Shown: positions 18,410 to 30,318 of the stretch, piece by piece
How positions within the stretch are numbered: the first letter of the stretch is position 1
How the letters are laid out: each line of letters starts with the position of its first letter
Assembly: GCA_004020875.1 (NCBI GenBank)
Contig: SAPZ01000004.1
Location: 248,001-312,000 of the forward strand
DNA length: 64,000 nt
Direction of reading: 5' to 3'
DNA from: Mesorhizobium sp.
GTDB lineage: Bacteria > Pseudomonadota > Alphaproteobacteria > Rhizobiales > Rhizobiaceae
Made by a program: the position numbers and the translations under genes
The notes under the pieces: model-generated
What the model was told of the DNA's origin: nothing
The model's database searches: none
Seen by the model: the letters and a program-made list of their open reading frames with translations, nothing else

Positions 18410-18439
18410 GGGTTTTCCGTCGCGTTGCGTGGAAAACCC
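18410..18439 (+). promoter_or_regulatory. Second leader hairpin before rpsD
   Basis: Perfect 9-bp inverted repeat GGGTTTTCC/GGAAAACCC with a 12-nt loop, 13 nt after the terminator-like hairpin and 92 nt before rpsD. No poly-T follows, so it is not a terminator. As S4 regulates its own operon in other bacteria through mRNA structure, a leader role is possible but unproven. Confidence 0.45.
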
Positions 18440-18531
18440 TGTCAGGTCTCGAAAACGGAGGCCAGAGGAGGGCGCGTTTCCTTCACCCGGAGCCATGGGG
18501 TTTCGGGTATATTGTTTTGAAAGGGAATGCG

Positions 18532-19149
18532 ATGAGCAAGCGCGAATCCGCGAAATACAAGATCGACCGCCGTCTCGGCGAAAACATCTGGGGCCGCCCG
18601 AAGTCCCCGGTCAATAAGCGTGAATACGGCCCCGGCCAGCACGGCCAGCGCCGCAAGGGCAAGCTTTCCGACTTCGGCCTGCAGCTGCGCGCCAAGCAGA
18701 AGCTGAAGGGTCACTATGGCGACGTTTCGGAAAAGCAGTTCCGCAAGGTCTATGAAGAGGCCAACCGCCGCAAGGGCGACACCTCGGAGAACCTGATCGG
18801 CCTGCTGGAGTCGCGCCTCGACGCGATCGTCTATCGCGCCAAGTTCGTGCCGACCATCTTCGCCGCCCGTCAGTTCGTCAACCACGGCCATGTCAACGTC
18901 AACGGCAAGCGCACCAACATCGGTTCGTATCGCTGCAAGCCGGGCGACGTGATCGAGGTGCGCGAGAAGTCGAAGCAGCTCGTCATCGTGCTGGAATCGG
19001 TTGCTCTCGCCGAGCGCGACGTGCCGGACTACATCGAAGCCGACCACAACAAGATGACCGCGACCTTCGCCCGCGTTCCGGGCCTGTCGGACGTTCCTTT
19101 CGCCGTGCAGATGGAACCGAACCTGGTCGTCGAATTCTACTCGCGCTGA
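18532..19149 (+). CDS. rpsD: 30S ribosomal protein S4
   Basis: 205 aa, the usual alphaproteobacterial length. N-terminal [26 protein letters not shown] and the S4 RNA-binding domain ([40 protein letters not shown]) are canonical. It nucleates 30S assembly on 16S rRNA. Here rpsD stands alone, away from the alpha operon, as in other rhizobia. AAGGGA precedes the ATG by 5 nt; a strong terminator follows. Confidence 0.99.
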   Translation: MSKRESAKYKIDRRLGENIWGRPKSPVNKREYGPGQHGQRRKGKLSDFGLQLRAKQKLKGHYGDVSEKQFRKVYEEANRRKGDTSENLIGLLESRLDAIVYRAKFVPTIFAARQFVNHGHVNVNGKRTNIGSYRCKPGDVIEVREKSKQLVIVLESVALAERDVPDYIEADHNKMTATFARVPGLSDVPFAVQMEPNLVVEFYSR

Positions 19150-19172
19150 TCGGATCAATCAGCCGCAGCATC

Positions 19173-19201
19173 AAAGGCCGCCTCTCGGGGCGGCCTTTTC
19201 T
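19173..19201 (+). terminator. Rho-independent terminator after rpsD
   Basis: Stem AAGGCCGCC/GGCGGCCTT with a short CTCTCGG-type loop and a TTTTCTTT tail, 25 nt past the rpsD stop. Confidence 0.9.
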
Positions 19202-19233
19202 TTGGCGGTCAGGTCCGCTAAGCCGGGCGCTGA

Positions 19234-20219
<986 letters not shown>

Positions 20220-20245
20220 CACGAACCCAGGACGAGACATTTCCG

Positions 20246-21073
20246 ATGACATTTGACGACCGCGCGATCGACTGGCTGGCCGACCTTCTTGCCGAAGCGG
20301 CCACGGCCGAAATCATGCCGCGTTTCCGCCGGCTGGGCGAGGGCGACGTGCGCCAGAAGACATCCGCCGCCGACCTCGTCACCGAGGCGGACGTCAACGC
20401 CGAAAGGTTGATCACCGCCCGGCTGCGCGAGCGCTATCCCGACGCCATGGTGGTCGGCGAGGAGGCCTGCTCCGACAATCCGGCGCTGCTGTCGGGCCTT
20501 GGCGATGCCGCGCTTGCCTTCGTCATCGATCCGGTCGACGGCACTTTCAACTTCGCCTCCGGCGTGCCGCTGTTCGGCGTCATGGCCGGCGTCGTCGTCA
20601 ATGGCGAGACCGTCGCCGGCATTATCCACGATCCGGTCGGCAAGGATTGGCTGATCGGCGCCAAGGGCGCGGGCAGCCATATCCGCCACGCGCATGGCGC
20701 GCTGGAGAAGGTCCGCGTCGCGGCGCCGGTGCCGATGTCGCAGATGACCGGCGCGGTTTCCTGGCAGTTCCTCGAAGAGCCTGAGCGCTCGCGGCTCGCC
20801 CGCAACCAGACCAAGACGCTGTCGCAATTCGCCTATCGATGCGCGGCGCATGAATATCGGCTGCTTGCGAGCGGCCACGCGCATTTCGTGCTCTACAACA
20901 AGCTGATGCCCTGGGATCATCTGGCGGGCGCGCTGATCCATCAGGAAGCCGGCGGCCATGTCGCGCGCGTCGACGGCAGCGCCTACCTGCCGTCGCATGT
21001 CGACGGCGGCCTGCTGGTCGCGCCGGACAAGCAAAGCTGGGACGAGTTGCGCCGCGAGCTCTGGGCCGAATAG
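20246..21073 (+). CDS. Inositol monophosphatase-family phosphatase (histidinol-phosphatase HisN-like)
   Basis: 275 aa. Metal-binding motifs are VVGEEACSD, the signature FVIDPVDGTFNFASG, and the C-terminal KLMPWDHLAGALIHQEAGG. Family members hydrolyse inositol phosphates, histidinol phosphate or 3'-phosphoadenosine phosphate using Mg2+. Several rhizobial paralogues act as histidinol-phosphatase, but the substrate is not fixed by sequence here. Start at 20246 (MTFDDRAID) lies outside the upstream repeat; the longer frame from 20171 would be repeat-encoded. Confidence 0.87.
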   Translation: MTFDDRAIDWLADLLAEAATAEIMPRFRRLGEGDVRQKTSAADLVTEADVNAERLITARLRERYPDAMVVGEEACSDNPALLSGLGDAALAFVIDPVDGTFNFASGVPLFGVMAGVVVNGETVAGIIHDPVGKDWLIGAKGAGSHIRHAHGALEKVRVAAPVPMSQMTGAVSWQFLEEPERSRLARNQTKTLSQFAYRCAAHEYRLLASGHAHFVLYNKLMPWDHLAGALIHQEAGGHVARVDGSAYLPSHVDGGLLVAPDKQSWDELRRELWAE

Positions 21074-21115
21074 GAATAAACCGCGCCCCGGCCGGCAACC
21101 GCCAGCCACGACAAC

Positions 21116-22384
21116 CTAATGCAGATCGGTGACGTGCCCCGAAACAGGGGGATTGTGGGGCCGGAACATCCTGCCCCGCTCGGCGATCAGGATCATCAAC
21201 AACGCCGCGACCGAGACGCTGCAGAAGCCCGCAGCCAGAGGCGTGACCGTGCCGTTGTAAGCCTGGCCGATCGCCGCGCCGATCAGGGCGCCGAGAAAAG
21301 TCTGCATGAAGCCAAGGATGGATGCCGCCGTGCCGGCGAGCTCGCCGAGCGGCTCCATGGCCAGAGCGTTGAAATTCGCGCCAAGACCGCCGAACGGCAG
21401 CATCGCGCCCGCAAAGAAGGTGATGAAGAGCCAGAGCGGCATCTGCATCTCCAACGAAACGACCAGCCAGGCAAGGCTGATGCACAGGAAGATGAGCAGC
21501 GCGCCCTGCGACAGGCGGCGCATGCCAATCTGTCCGACCAACCGCGAATTGAGATAGTTGGAGAAGGCAAGCACGGCGGCGACACCGGCAAAGATCAGCG
21601 GGAACAATTCGCCGACATGGAAGATGTCGATGTAGATCTGCTGCGCCGAGCTGATGAAGCCGAACATGGCGGCGAAGATGAAGGTGCTGGCGAAGGCATA
21701 GCAAAGCGTAAGCCGGTTGGTGAGCACGATGCGGAAGCCGCCGACGACCGAGCTTACCGTGAGCGGCCGGCGATATTCCGCATGCAGCGTCTCCGGCAGG
21801 CGCAGCAGAGCCCAGGTCGAAACGATCAGCGCGCCGATGGCCATGGTCACGAAAATCCAGTGCCAGGTGGCAAACAGCATCACGAACTGGCCGATGCCCG
21901 GCGCGATGACGGGGATGGCCATGAACACCATGAAGATCAGCGACATCACCTCGGCCATACGCCGGCCTTCGAACGTGTCGCGCACGATCGAGACGGCGAT
22001 GACGCGGGTTGCGGCCGCACCGATGCCCTGGATGAGACGCCAAGTCAGCAACAGAGCGAAACCGGGCGCAATGGCGGCGGCAGCCGCGGCCACGACATAG
22101 ACAACCAGGCCAAAGACCAGTGGCGCGCGGCGTCCGAAGCGATCCGAAATGGGACCGAACAAAAGCTGTCCGCCGCCAAAGCCAAGCATATAGGCGGTGA
22201 TGACATATTGGCGGTGGTTCTCGCTCTCGACGCCAAGCGAGGCGCCGATCTGCTGCAGCGCAGGCAACATGATGTCGATTGCCAGGGAGTTGAGCGCCAT
22301 CAGCGCTGCGCACAGCGCGATGAATTCCCAGCGCGGAATGGGCAAACTGCTTGCCCGTTGCGACGCTTCTACCTGCTTGTCCAC
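21116..22384 (-). CDS. Bcr/CflA-family MFS multidrug efflux transporter
   Basis: 422 aa with about twelve hydrophobic segments. The N-terminal LAIDIMLPALQQIGASLG and loop 2-3 motif GPISDRFGRRAPLV match the DHA1 Bcr/CflA group (drug:H+ antiport, inner membrane). Central LPETLHAEYRRPLT is the usual loop after TM6. The start appears to be GTG with a weak ribosome binding site. A hairpin rich in GCGCCGGC lies just upstream (22402-22436). Convergent with the IMPase gene. Confidence 0.92.
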   Translation of the reverse strand: MDKQVEASQRASSLPIPRWEFIALCAALMALNSLAIDIMLPALQQIGASLGVESENHRQYVITAYMLGFGGGQLLFGPISDRFGRRAPLVFGLVVYVVAAAAAAIAPGFALLLTWRLIQGIGAAATRVIAVSIVRDTFEGRRMAEVMSLIFMVFMAIPVIAPGIGQFVMLFATWHWIFVTMAIGALIVSTWALLRLPETLHAEYRRPLTVSSVVGGFRIVLTNRLTLCYAFASTFIFAAMFGFISSAQQIYIDIFHVGELFPLIFAGVAAVLAFSNYLNSRLVGQIGMRRLSQGALLIFLCISLAWLVVSLEMQMPLWLFITFFAGAMLPFGGLGANFNALAMEPLGELAGTAASILGFMQTFLGALIGAAIGQAYNGTVTPLAAGFCSVSVAALLMILIAERGRMFRPHNPPVSGHVTDLH

Positions 22385-22541
22385 GGCAAAGTCCGATCTT
22401 TCAAACGAACAAGCGCCGGCTTGCCGGCGCGCTGGTTCGTCTCATCCCCGCGATGCGGGTTCATAATTGCCGAGGTGGGGCGGCCCCGGGCGATGCTTGC
22501 CGGCCGGAGGGTCAGCCTCTGCGCCGGCGAGCAAGATTGAA

Positions 22542-22877
22542 TCAGGCAGCGCCTTTCACGCTGACGCCCTTTTCGACCAGGAAGTCCTGCAGCTCGCCAG
22601 CCTGGAACATCTCACGCACGATGTCGCAACCGCCGACAAATTCGCCCTTCACATAGAGCTGCGGGATGGTCGGCCAGTTGGAGTAGTCCTTGATGCCCTG
22701 GCGCAGTTCGGCCGAGTCGAGCACGTTCACGCCTTTGTAGTCGGCCCCGATGTAATCGAGGATCTGCACCACCTGGCCGGAGAACCCGCATTGCGGGAAG
22801 CCGGGCGTGCCCTTCATGAAGAGCACGACGTCGTTGCTCTTCACTTCATTGTCGATGTAGTCGCTGATGCCGGTCAT
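22542..22877 (-). CDS. grxD: Monothiol glutaredoxin, Grx4/GrxD family
   Basis: 111 aa. The CGFS active site (FPQCGFSGQ, residues 30-33 from ATG 22877), [37 protein letters not shown] and WPTIPQ glutathione-binding segment are all present. CGFS glutaredoxins bind [2Fe-2S] with glutathione and partner BolA in iron sensing and cluster transfer. ATG 22877 has AAAGGA 6 nt upstream; the in-frame TTG at 22883 is less likely. The bolA gene is 151 nt upstream on the same strand. Confidence 0.97.
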   Translation of the reverse strand: MTGISDYIDNEVKSNDVVLFMKGTPGFPQCGFSGQVVQILDYIGADYKGVNVLDSAELRQGIKDYSNWPTIPQLYVKGEFVGGCDIVREMFQAGELQDFLVEKGVSVKGAA

Positions 22878-23028
22878 GGACAATCCTTTTCACGCCTGTG
22901 GGAGTCAGGCTCGAAACATGTCCATCAAATAAACCCATAGGGTGGCTGAAACAAGACGTTAGCCGTGACGCTACTTGAATGGCGCAAGGGATAACGCGAT
23001 TTTGGGCCAAACCCTGAGGGCGATGCGC

Positions 23029-23262
23029 TCAGTCCGGGACGCTGGTCTGCAGCGCCAGCGCATGCAGCACGCCGCCCATATTGCCCTTCAGCGCGTCATA
23101 GACCATCTGGTGCTGCTGGACACGGCTCTTGCCGCGGAAACTCTCGGCCACCACTTCGGCTGCGTAATGGTCGCCGTCGCCGGCGAGATCACGGATCGTC
23201 ACCTTGGCGTCTGGAATGCCTTGCTTGATCAGTTTTTCGATGTCGTGGGCATCCATTGCCAT
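23029..23262 (-). CDS. bolA: BolA-family protein
   Basis: 77 aa. BolA fold with DAKVTIRDLAGDGDHYAAEVVAESFRGKSRVQQHQMVYDALKG; the conserved histidine in RVQQHQMVY is the cluster/Grx-binding residue. Neighbouring grxD makes this the BolA partner of Grx4, predicted to act in Fe-S cluster trafficking or iron regulation. Start at 23262 is set by AGGA 7 nt upstream; the ATG at 23256 is an alternative. Confidence 0.95.
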   Translation of the reverse strand: MAMDAHDIEKLIKQGIPDAKVTIRDLAGDGDHYAAEVVAESFRGKSRVQQHQMVYDALKGNMGGVLHALALQTSVPD

Positions 23263-23372
23263 GGCAAAATCCTGTCTCGTGCACGGGCAGCTAGGCAGCA
23301 CCGGTATGATCTGACTCGCGAGCCTAAAGCCTTTCCGGCCCGGATTGAAGCCGTTCTGTCCGCGACAACGGC

Positions 23373-23921
23373 CTAAGAATTATCCTGCTTCGAATGGACT
23401 ACGCCGTCCTCGGTGATGTCATCGCGGGTCGAGAAGGCCCGGCCAAGGCTGAAGGTCAGTATGTAGAGCGGAATGTTGATCAGCAGGCCCACGATCGGAA
23501 GATAGCTCGTCATTCGCCAGCCGGACGAGAAGAAGGGTTGGCCATAGCCATCGCAGACCAGAGACGAGCCATAGTCCCAAGTCACTCCGATGATCGCGGC
23601 AACGAGGAAGAGCTTGATGCAGGTCGCGATATGTCGTGTCCGCGCCGGCTGCGGCGCGAGCCTATCCCACAGCACCAGGCAGACGACCGGAACCGCGTAG
23701 ATCAGTGTCTGCAGGACGAGCATCGGCAAAGCGGCGTTGGCCGCGGCAAGGAACTCGGCGCGGGTTTCCAGCCGCGGACAGACCTCGCTCGAGGTGGTCG
23801 ACAGCAGCCGGAAAACGAACGGGCCGAGGAACCAGAAGAAGAACAGGGACGGCCAGAAGACGACTGCAACCAGGGCCCTGGCGGGTAAATCATGTCGCAC
23901 AAAAAAGGATTTATGCGACAT
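23373..23921 (-). CDS. Hypothetical membrane protein with repeat-derived N-terminus
   Basis: Up to 182 aa with four hydrophobic segments (approx. residues 16-41, 65-85, 103-121, 140-158). No family recognised. The first ~13 codons (MSHKSFFVRHDLP) coincide with the arm of a palindromic repeat, so the original start may have been replaced by repeat insertion; a GTG at 23900 within the repeat is another start. Terminal codons end SKQDNS. Lies 71 nt downstream of the purL-side repeat and upstream of bolA on the same strand. Confidence 0.6.
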   Translation of the reverse strand: MSHKSFFVRHDLPARALVAVVFWPSLFFFWFLGPFVFRLLSTTSSEVCPRLETRAEFLAAANAALPMLVLQTLIYAVPVVCLVLWDRLAPQPARTRHIATCIKLFLVAAIIGVTWDYGSSLVCDGYGQPFFSSGWRMTSYLPIVGLLINIPLYILTFSLGRAFSTRDDITEDGVVHSKQDNS

Positions 23922-23995
23922 GATTTAGGTCTTTTGTCGCAAGCATGTCTTCTTCCCGAAACCGCTGCACACTTTCGGGAGACATGCTTCTGGTC
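23893..23995. repeat. RIME-like dispersed repeat, full element
   Basis: First palindrome CATGTCGCACAAAA...TTTATGCGACATG, then TTTAGGTCTTTTGTCGC and the second palindrome AGCATGTCTTCTTCCCGAAA...CTTTCGGGAGACATGCTT. It matches 7846-7953 block by block. It covers the start of the minus-strand membrane gene and the end of purL lies just beyond it. Confidence 0.8.
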
Positions 23996-24002
23996 AACTG
24001 GC

Positions 24003-26225
<2,223 letters not shown>

Positions 26226-26371
26226 GAGCGGCGATTTTTGTCCGTGGGAAAGGGGAGTTTTCGAGTCCTCCTCTTATCGCAAGCTTTTCGCGCGATACAC
26301 CCCATAGGATGACGAAAATGCCGGAAAACTGCGCCTGCCGGTGATGCGCAGGCCCGGAGCCCGAGGCTCGA

Positions 26372-27781
26372 TCAGGAAAAACTGTCGTAGCCGGCGCGGC
26401 CTTCGTCGAGCAGGCGGCGGATGACGGCGACGCCGCCGGCGACATCCTTGCTTTGCCGCGGTTGCGAGACGCCGAAGCGCACGCCGTGAAAGACCTGCTC
26501 GGAGCGGCCGGCCTTGAACTCGTCCTCGTCGTCGATCAGCACGCCTTGCGCCAGGCAGGCATTCTTGAAGGTGCCGGACAGCCATGGATCGGGCAGGGTC
26601 AGCCAGGCGAAGGGCACGTTGTCCCTCGCCTTGAAGTCGAATCCTGCCAGCACGTCTCGCACGATAGCGAGGCGCGCCTGGATTTCGGCAATGCAGCGCT
26701 TGCGGATCTCGCCCGCCTGGCCCGACGTCACCAGCCGCGTGCCGACTTCGGCCAGCAGGAAGGGCAAGCCGCCGGTCATCATCTTATGGGCGACACGGAT
26801 GCGGTGACGGTAGGCCGGCGGGCAGGAAAGCCACCCGCCGCGCACGCCAGCCGCAACCGACTTCGACAGGCCGCCTGCGACGATGGTGCGCTCGGGCGCA
26901 TATTCGGCCAGCAGCGGAGTCGGATCGTCAGTGAGCTCGCCGTAAAGGTCATCCTCGATCAACGCGACATTGTATTCGCGCGCGATTTTCGCGATCGCCT
27001 GGCGCCGCTCCGCCGACAACGTCACCAGCGTCGGGTTCTTCGCGGTCGGCATCAGGAACATGACCTTTGGGTGTTTCTGCGCGCAGACGCGCTCGAAATC
27101 ATCGGGGTCGATGCCATTGTCGTCGGTCGAAACCAGCGCGATGCGTCGTCCGATCAACCCCGCGCTGCGTGCGATCTGCGAATAGGTGAGGTGCTCGAAG
27201 ACCACGTAGTCGCCGGGCATGGTCAGGGCCGCGATCGCCGCCATGACCGCGGCATGGGTGCCCAGCGTCGGCACGATCGAATCGGGCGAGGGGCGGAAAG
27301 CATTGCGCGCTAACCAGCGGCTGCCTGCCTCGTACCAGCGTTCGGGAAAATCGCGCGTGTAGCTCGATATTTCGTACGGATGTTCCTGGGCAGTGCGCGC
27401 CAGGATGTCGGCAATCACGGCACCTTGGCCGACATCGGGCGCGGCGGTGCTGTCGAAGCGCAGCTTGCCGCTCGGCGCGTCGATGGGGCGTGTGCCTTGT
27501 AAGCCAGATTCGACGTCAGGTTTCGGGGCTTCGGCGCGCTGGCCAAGCACATAGGTGCCGCGACCGACCTCGCCGCTCACCAGACCTCGTTCACGCAGCA
27601 GCTGATAGGCCCTGCCGATGGTGCCGACAGTCGTGCCGATGTCATAGGCGAGATCACGTTGCGGCGGCAGTTTCGCACCGGCGTCGATGACGCCCTTGTC
27701 GATATCCGACTCAATGCTGTCAGCTAGGCGCTGATAGAGCGGACCGGAGCCAGTGGAGAGGTCAGGGAGCCAATTTGTCAT
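26372..27781 (-). CDS. MocR-type GntR/aminotransferase transcriptional regulator
   Basis: 469 aa fusion. N-terminal GntR winged helix (PLYQRLADSIESDIDKGVIDAGAKLPPQRDLAYDIGTTVGTIGRAYQLLRERGLVSGEVGRGTYV, residues about 14-77) joined to a fold-type I aminotransferase domain; the PLP lysine is in VAGGLSKSVAAG. MocR proteins sense PLP or amine ligands and usually control the divergent neighbour, here a DUF1127 gene. The start codon lies inside a TTGTCA/TGACAA palindrome. Ligand unknown. The 147-nt gap to purL contains a GCCTGC/GCGCAGGC hairpin. Confidence 0.94.
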   Translation of the reverse strand: MTNWLPDLSTGSGPLYQRLADSIESDIDKGVIDAGAKLPPQRDLAYDIGTTVGTIGRAYQLLRERGLVSGEVGRGTYVLGQRAEAPKPDVESGLQGTRPIDAPSGKLRFDSTAAPDVGQGAVIADILARTAQEHPYEISSYTRDFPERWYEAGSRWLARNAFRPSPDSIVPTLGTHAAVMAAIAALTMPGDYVVFEHLTYSQIARSAGLIGRRIALVSTDDNGIDPDDFERVCAQKHPKVMFLMPTAKNPTLVTLSAERRQAIAKIAREYNVALIEDDLYGELTDDPTPLLAEYAPERTIVAGGLSKSVAAGVRGGWLSCPPAYRHRIRVAHKMMTGGLPFLLAEVGTRLVTSGQAGEIRKRCIAEIQARLAIVRDVLAGFDFKARDNVPFAWLTLPDPWLSGTFKNACLAQGVLIDDEDEFKAGRSEQVFHGVRFGVSQPRQSKDVAGGVAVIRRLLDEGRAGYDSFS

Positions 27782-27858
27782 GGTGACAATTTTCTATATT
27801 GCAACGTGTGATGAGTCAATTCATATCGAGTCTGCGATTGGAAAGGTACAATCGAGAC
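27775..27858. promoter_or_regulatory. Divergent mocR-DUF1127 control region with inverted repeats
   Basis: TTGTCA-TGG-TGACAA at 27775-27789 covers the mocR start codon. Next come CAAT-N7-ATTG at 27787-27801 and ATTG-N8-CAAT at about 27837-27852. Spaced short ATTG/CAAT half sites are typical of MocR operators. The region is markedly AT-rich (GTGACAATTTTCTATATTGC), fitting overlapping divergent promoters. Confidence 0.5.
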
Positions 27859-27872
27859 AAGGCAGAACGACA

Positions 27873-28121
27873 ATGGATACAATCAAGACAATCCGCTACG
27901 CTCCCCGGGCTTTTGGCGCGCAGGCCGAGCCCTTGGCCCATCGCGGCTTTGTCGGCCGGATGGTGGTTGTTCTCCGTTCCATCGCCAGGCAGATTGACCG
28001 CATGCTCGAGCGGCGGCGCGGCCGCCTCGCGCTGCTGGAGATGACGGACGAGCAGCTCAAGGATATCGGCATCTCGCGCTGCGACGCCCACCGCGAAGGC
28101 ATCAGGTCATTCTGGGAGTGA
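27873..28121 (+). CDS. DUF1127 small arginine-rich protein
   Basis: 82 aa. C-terminal DUF1127 motif RRRGRLALLEMTDEQLKDIGISRCDAHREG preceded by RQIDRMLE; N-terminus less conserved. In Agrobacterium, DUF1127 proteins have been linked to RNA turnover and phosphate/carbon physiology, but the role here is unknown. AAGG precedes ATG 27873; the longer frame from 27753 would overlap the MocR promoter. Divergent from mocR and probably its target. Confidence 0.9.
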   Translation: MDTIKTIRYAPRAFGAQAEPLAHRGFVGRMVVVLRSIARQIDRMLERRRGRLALLEMTDEQLKDIGISRCDAHREGIRSFWE

Positions 28122-28130
28122 TGACCTAGC

Positions 28131-28230
28131 GCGTCTCACCGTTTCACAGAAACGGTGAACGCACTATCCCGTTGTTTTTGCGCAATTCCGGAAGGAAAAC
28201 CGCTCACACTTTTTCTGGAATTGCTCTATC
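28131..28230. repeat. RIME-like dispersed repeat, full element
   Basis: First palindrome AGCGCGTCTCACCGTTTCAC / AGAAACGGTGAACGCACT, second GCAATTCCGGAAGGAAAACC ... TTTTTCTGGAATTGCTC. The second half matches 3387-3438. It lies between the convergent DUF1127 and Pr6Pr genes and may also terminate both. Confidence 0.75.
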
Positions 28231-28888
28231 GGCGGCCCGATTGGACGCGGGTTGCGGATTTTCCGCGCAACCGGCCGATGCCGTGATCGATCAGCACGGC
28301 AAGCACGCTCAAACCGATGGACAGGGTGGTGACGGCCACAGCCGAAACGGCGACGCTGGCCGCGCCATTCTTGGCCACGTCGAGGAACGGGTAGGGTACT
28401 TCGCCGGCGAAGTACCCGCGTATCAGCGCGTAGGCGAGATAGGCGAGCGGATAGATCATCCACCAGGAGATATCGCGCCAGCGCGTGCTGCCGTCGGCGC
28501 CCGAAGTGAGCCACCACACGACGAAGATGAACGGCGTGACATAGTGGAGCAGGATGTCGCAAAGCAGGAACAGGCCCTGTGGTTGCCAAAGCCCGGCCAG
28601 CACGGTCGCGTAGACGATGAAGACCAGCGTGATGGCGACGGCGATGCCGGCGCGAATGCGCTGCCCGGCGAAGGCCGGGAACCAGGCAAAGCCGCTGGGC
28701 GACAGCAGTGAAGCATGCACCATCACAGCGGCGATGTTGGTCAAGATGGTGAAGAAGCTGAAGAGAAAGACGATCGAGCCGAGCAGGCTGCGCCCGGCGG
28801 CCATCGACGCCGGAATGGTGATCGCGGCCTGCAAGAAGAGCCCGATAAGCCCGATAACCAGTCCCGCCATCTGCAGGAACCGGCTCAT
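28226..28888 (-). CDS. Pr6Pr-family membrane protein
   Basis: 220 aa with six hydrophobic segments. Family signature FFTILTNIAAVMVHASLL in TM2-3, LLHYVTPFIFVVWWL and WWMIYPLAYLAYALIRGYFAGEVPYPFLDV. This matches the Pr6Pr (FAR-17a/AIG1-like) membrane protein group. Biochemical function unknown in bacteria; eukaryotic AIG1-type relatives hydrolyse fatty acid esters. It starts 7 nt after the lipoprotein stop, so the two are an operon. Confidence 0.85.
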   Translation of the reverse strand: MSRFLQMAGLVIGLIGLFLQAAITIPASMAAGRSLLGSIVFLFSFFTILTNIAAVMVHASLLSPSGFAWFPAFAGQRIRAGIAVAITLVFIVYATVLAGLWQPQGLFLLCDILLHYVTPFIFVVWWLTSGADGSTRWRDISWWMIYPLAYLAYALIRGYFAGEVPYPFLDVAKNGAASVAVSAVAVTTLSIGLSVLAVLIDHGIGRLRGKSATRVQSGRR

Positions 28889-28895
28889 GGCAGGT

Positions 28896-29306
28896 TCACG
28901 CAGCAGCCGCGCAGGACGGGTTGCCTGCCTGCCAGCGGGCGATGTCCGCGCTGATGCGCGCGCCGAGCGGCTCGTTCATCAGTGGCCCAAAGACGTCGAC
29001 GCGGCTGGAGTTGCCCTGCGCCTGCACGACCAGCAGCGGCTTGCCGCCATAATGCTTGGCGGGAACGAGCAGGAAGCGCGGCGTGCCGCTGTAGGAGTTG
29101 AGCTCGTTGGCCATTTGATAGGCCTTGAAGGCCGGATCCTTGCTGGCGATCCAGCATTTATGCGCCGAGATGGCGACCTGTTCCATTGCAAGCAGCGAGG
29201 CGCTCTTGCCTGAGGGAACAGGCGTCGTCTTGGGGCTGGACTGGCAGGAAGCCAAGGCGAGCCCGGAGACGGCCAGGAGAGCAAGGCGAGCGATCGTCAG
29301 TCTCAT
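28896..29306 (-). CDS. Hypothetical lipoprotein
   Basis: 136 aa from ATG 29306. Signal peptide with lipobox LALASCQSSP (Cys about residue 20). Mature region contains AHKCWIASKDPAFKAYQMANELNSYSGTPRFLLVPAKH and a C-terminal NPSCAAAA; two further cysteines may form a disulfide. Family not recognised. Adjacent to, and co-oriented with, the Pr6Pr gene. Confidence 0.78.
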   Translation of the reverse strand: MRLTIARLALLAVSGLALASCQSSPKTTPVPSGKSASLLAMEQVAISAHKCWIASKDPAFKAYQMANELNSYSGTPRFLLVPAKHYGGKPLLVVQAQGNSSRVDVFGPLMNEPLGARISADIARWQAGNPSCAAAA

Positions 29307-29345
29307 GGTCAGTCCGCCCCAGCGTTCCGATAGCATATTAAAGGA

Positions 29346-30014
29346 TCAAGCCGCGATGCCGAGGGCGCTTTCGAACAGCGCCCGGCCGTCATTGCCGCCA
29401 TGCGCCGCTTCGATCAGGTTTTCAGGATGCGGCATCAGGCCAAGCACATTGCCCTTGTCGTTGACGATGCCGGCAATGTCGTTGATCGAGCCATTGGGAT
29501 TGGTGCCTTCCGCATAGCGGAACACGACCTGGCCTTCGCCTTCGAGCCGGGCGAGCGTCTCGGCGTCGGCGAAGTAGTTGCCGTCGTGATGTGCAACCGG
29601 TGAGCGGATGATCTGCCCCGGCTTGTAGTGCCGGGTGAACATGGTGTTGGCGTTGGCGATCTCGAGCTTCACCTGACGGCAGACGAATTTCAGTGAGGCG
29701 TTGCGCATCAGCGCGCCGGGCAGCAGTCCCGCCTCGACCAGGATCTGAAAGCCGTTGCAGACGCCGATGACGGGCACGCCCTTGGCGGCCTTTTCGGCGA
29801 CCGCTCGCATCACCGGCATGCGCGCCGCGATCGCGCCGCAGCGCAGATAGTCGCCGAACGAGAAGCCGCCGGGAATGGCGATCAGGTCGACATCGGGGAT
29901 TTCGGTGTCGGTCTGCCACACAGTCGCCGGCGCCTGGCCGGAAATCTTGGTCAGCGCCGCGATCATGTCGCGGTCGCGGTTGAGGCCAGGCAGGAGGACG
30001 ACGGCTGATTTCAT
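29346..30014 (-). CDS. purQ: FGAM synthase glutaminase subunit PurQ
   Basis: 222 aa class I glutamine amidotransferase. Nucleophile C86 in [22 protein letters not shown] and the C-terminal catalytic His/Glu in [17 protein letters not shown]. Supplies ammonia to PurL. The start is 2 nt after the purS stop, indicating coupling. Confidence 0.97.
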   Translation of the reverse strand: MKSAVVLLPGLNRDRDMIAALTKISGQAPATVWQTDTEIPDVDLIAIPGGFSFGDYLRCGAIAARMPVMRAVAEKAAKGVPVIGVCNGFQILVEAGLLPGALMRNASLKFVCRQVKLEIANANTMFTRHYKPGQIIRSPVAHHDGNYFADAETLARLEGEGQVVFRYAEGTNPNGSINDIAGIVNDKGNVLGLMPHPENLIEAAHGGNDGRALFESALGIAA

Positions 30015-30016
30015 TG

Positions 30017-30256
30017 TCAGGCGATCTCCACCGCGTAATTCTCAATCACCGTGTTCGCCAGAAGCTTGTCGCACATGGCCTTGAGATCGGCTTCGGCCTT
30101 GGCCTTGTCAGTTCCGGTGAGCTCGATGTCAAACACCTTGCCCTGGCGGACCTGACCGACGCCGTCGAAGCCCAATCCAGAGAGGGCATGCTCGATCGCC
30201 TTGCCCTGCGGGTCGAGGACGCCGTTCTTGAGGGTCACGGTGATGCGGGCTTTCAT
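30017..30256 (-). CDS. purS: FGAM synthase subunit PurS
   Basis: 79 aa, exact family length: [40 protein letters not shown] with the C-terminal IENYAVEIA. PurS bridges PurQ and PurL. TAGGAG precedes the ATG. Larger open frames through this region are read-through of the purC gap. It lies 62 nt downstream of purC. Confidence 0.97.
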   Translation of the reverse strand: MKARITVTLKNGVLDPQGKAIEHALSGLGFDGVGQVRQGKVFDIELTGTDKAKAEADLKAMCDKLLANTVIENYAVEIA

Positions 30257-30318
30257 CGATACTCCTAAGTGATGGATCAGGCGGTGGACCTGCGATAATC
30301 CGGCAGGCCCGTCGGTAT

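Noticed and set aside
22399..22439. GCGCCGGC hairpin between the MFS gene and grxD as a known element
   Set aside because: It forms a good stem but has no T-tail; I could not decide between terminator and chance GC-rich dyad, so it is only mentioned in the MFS entry.
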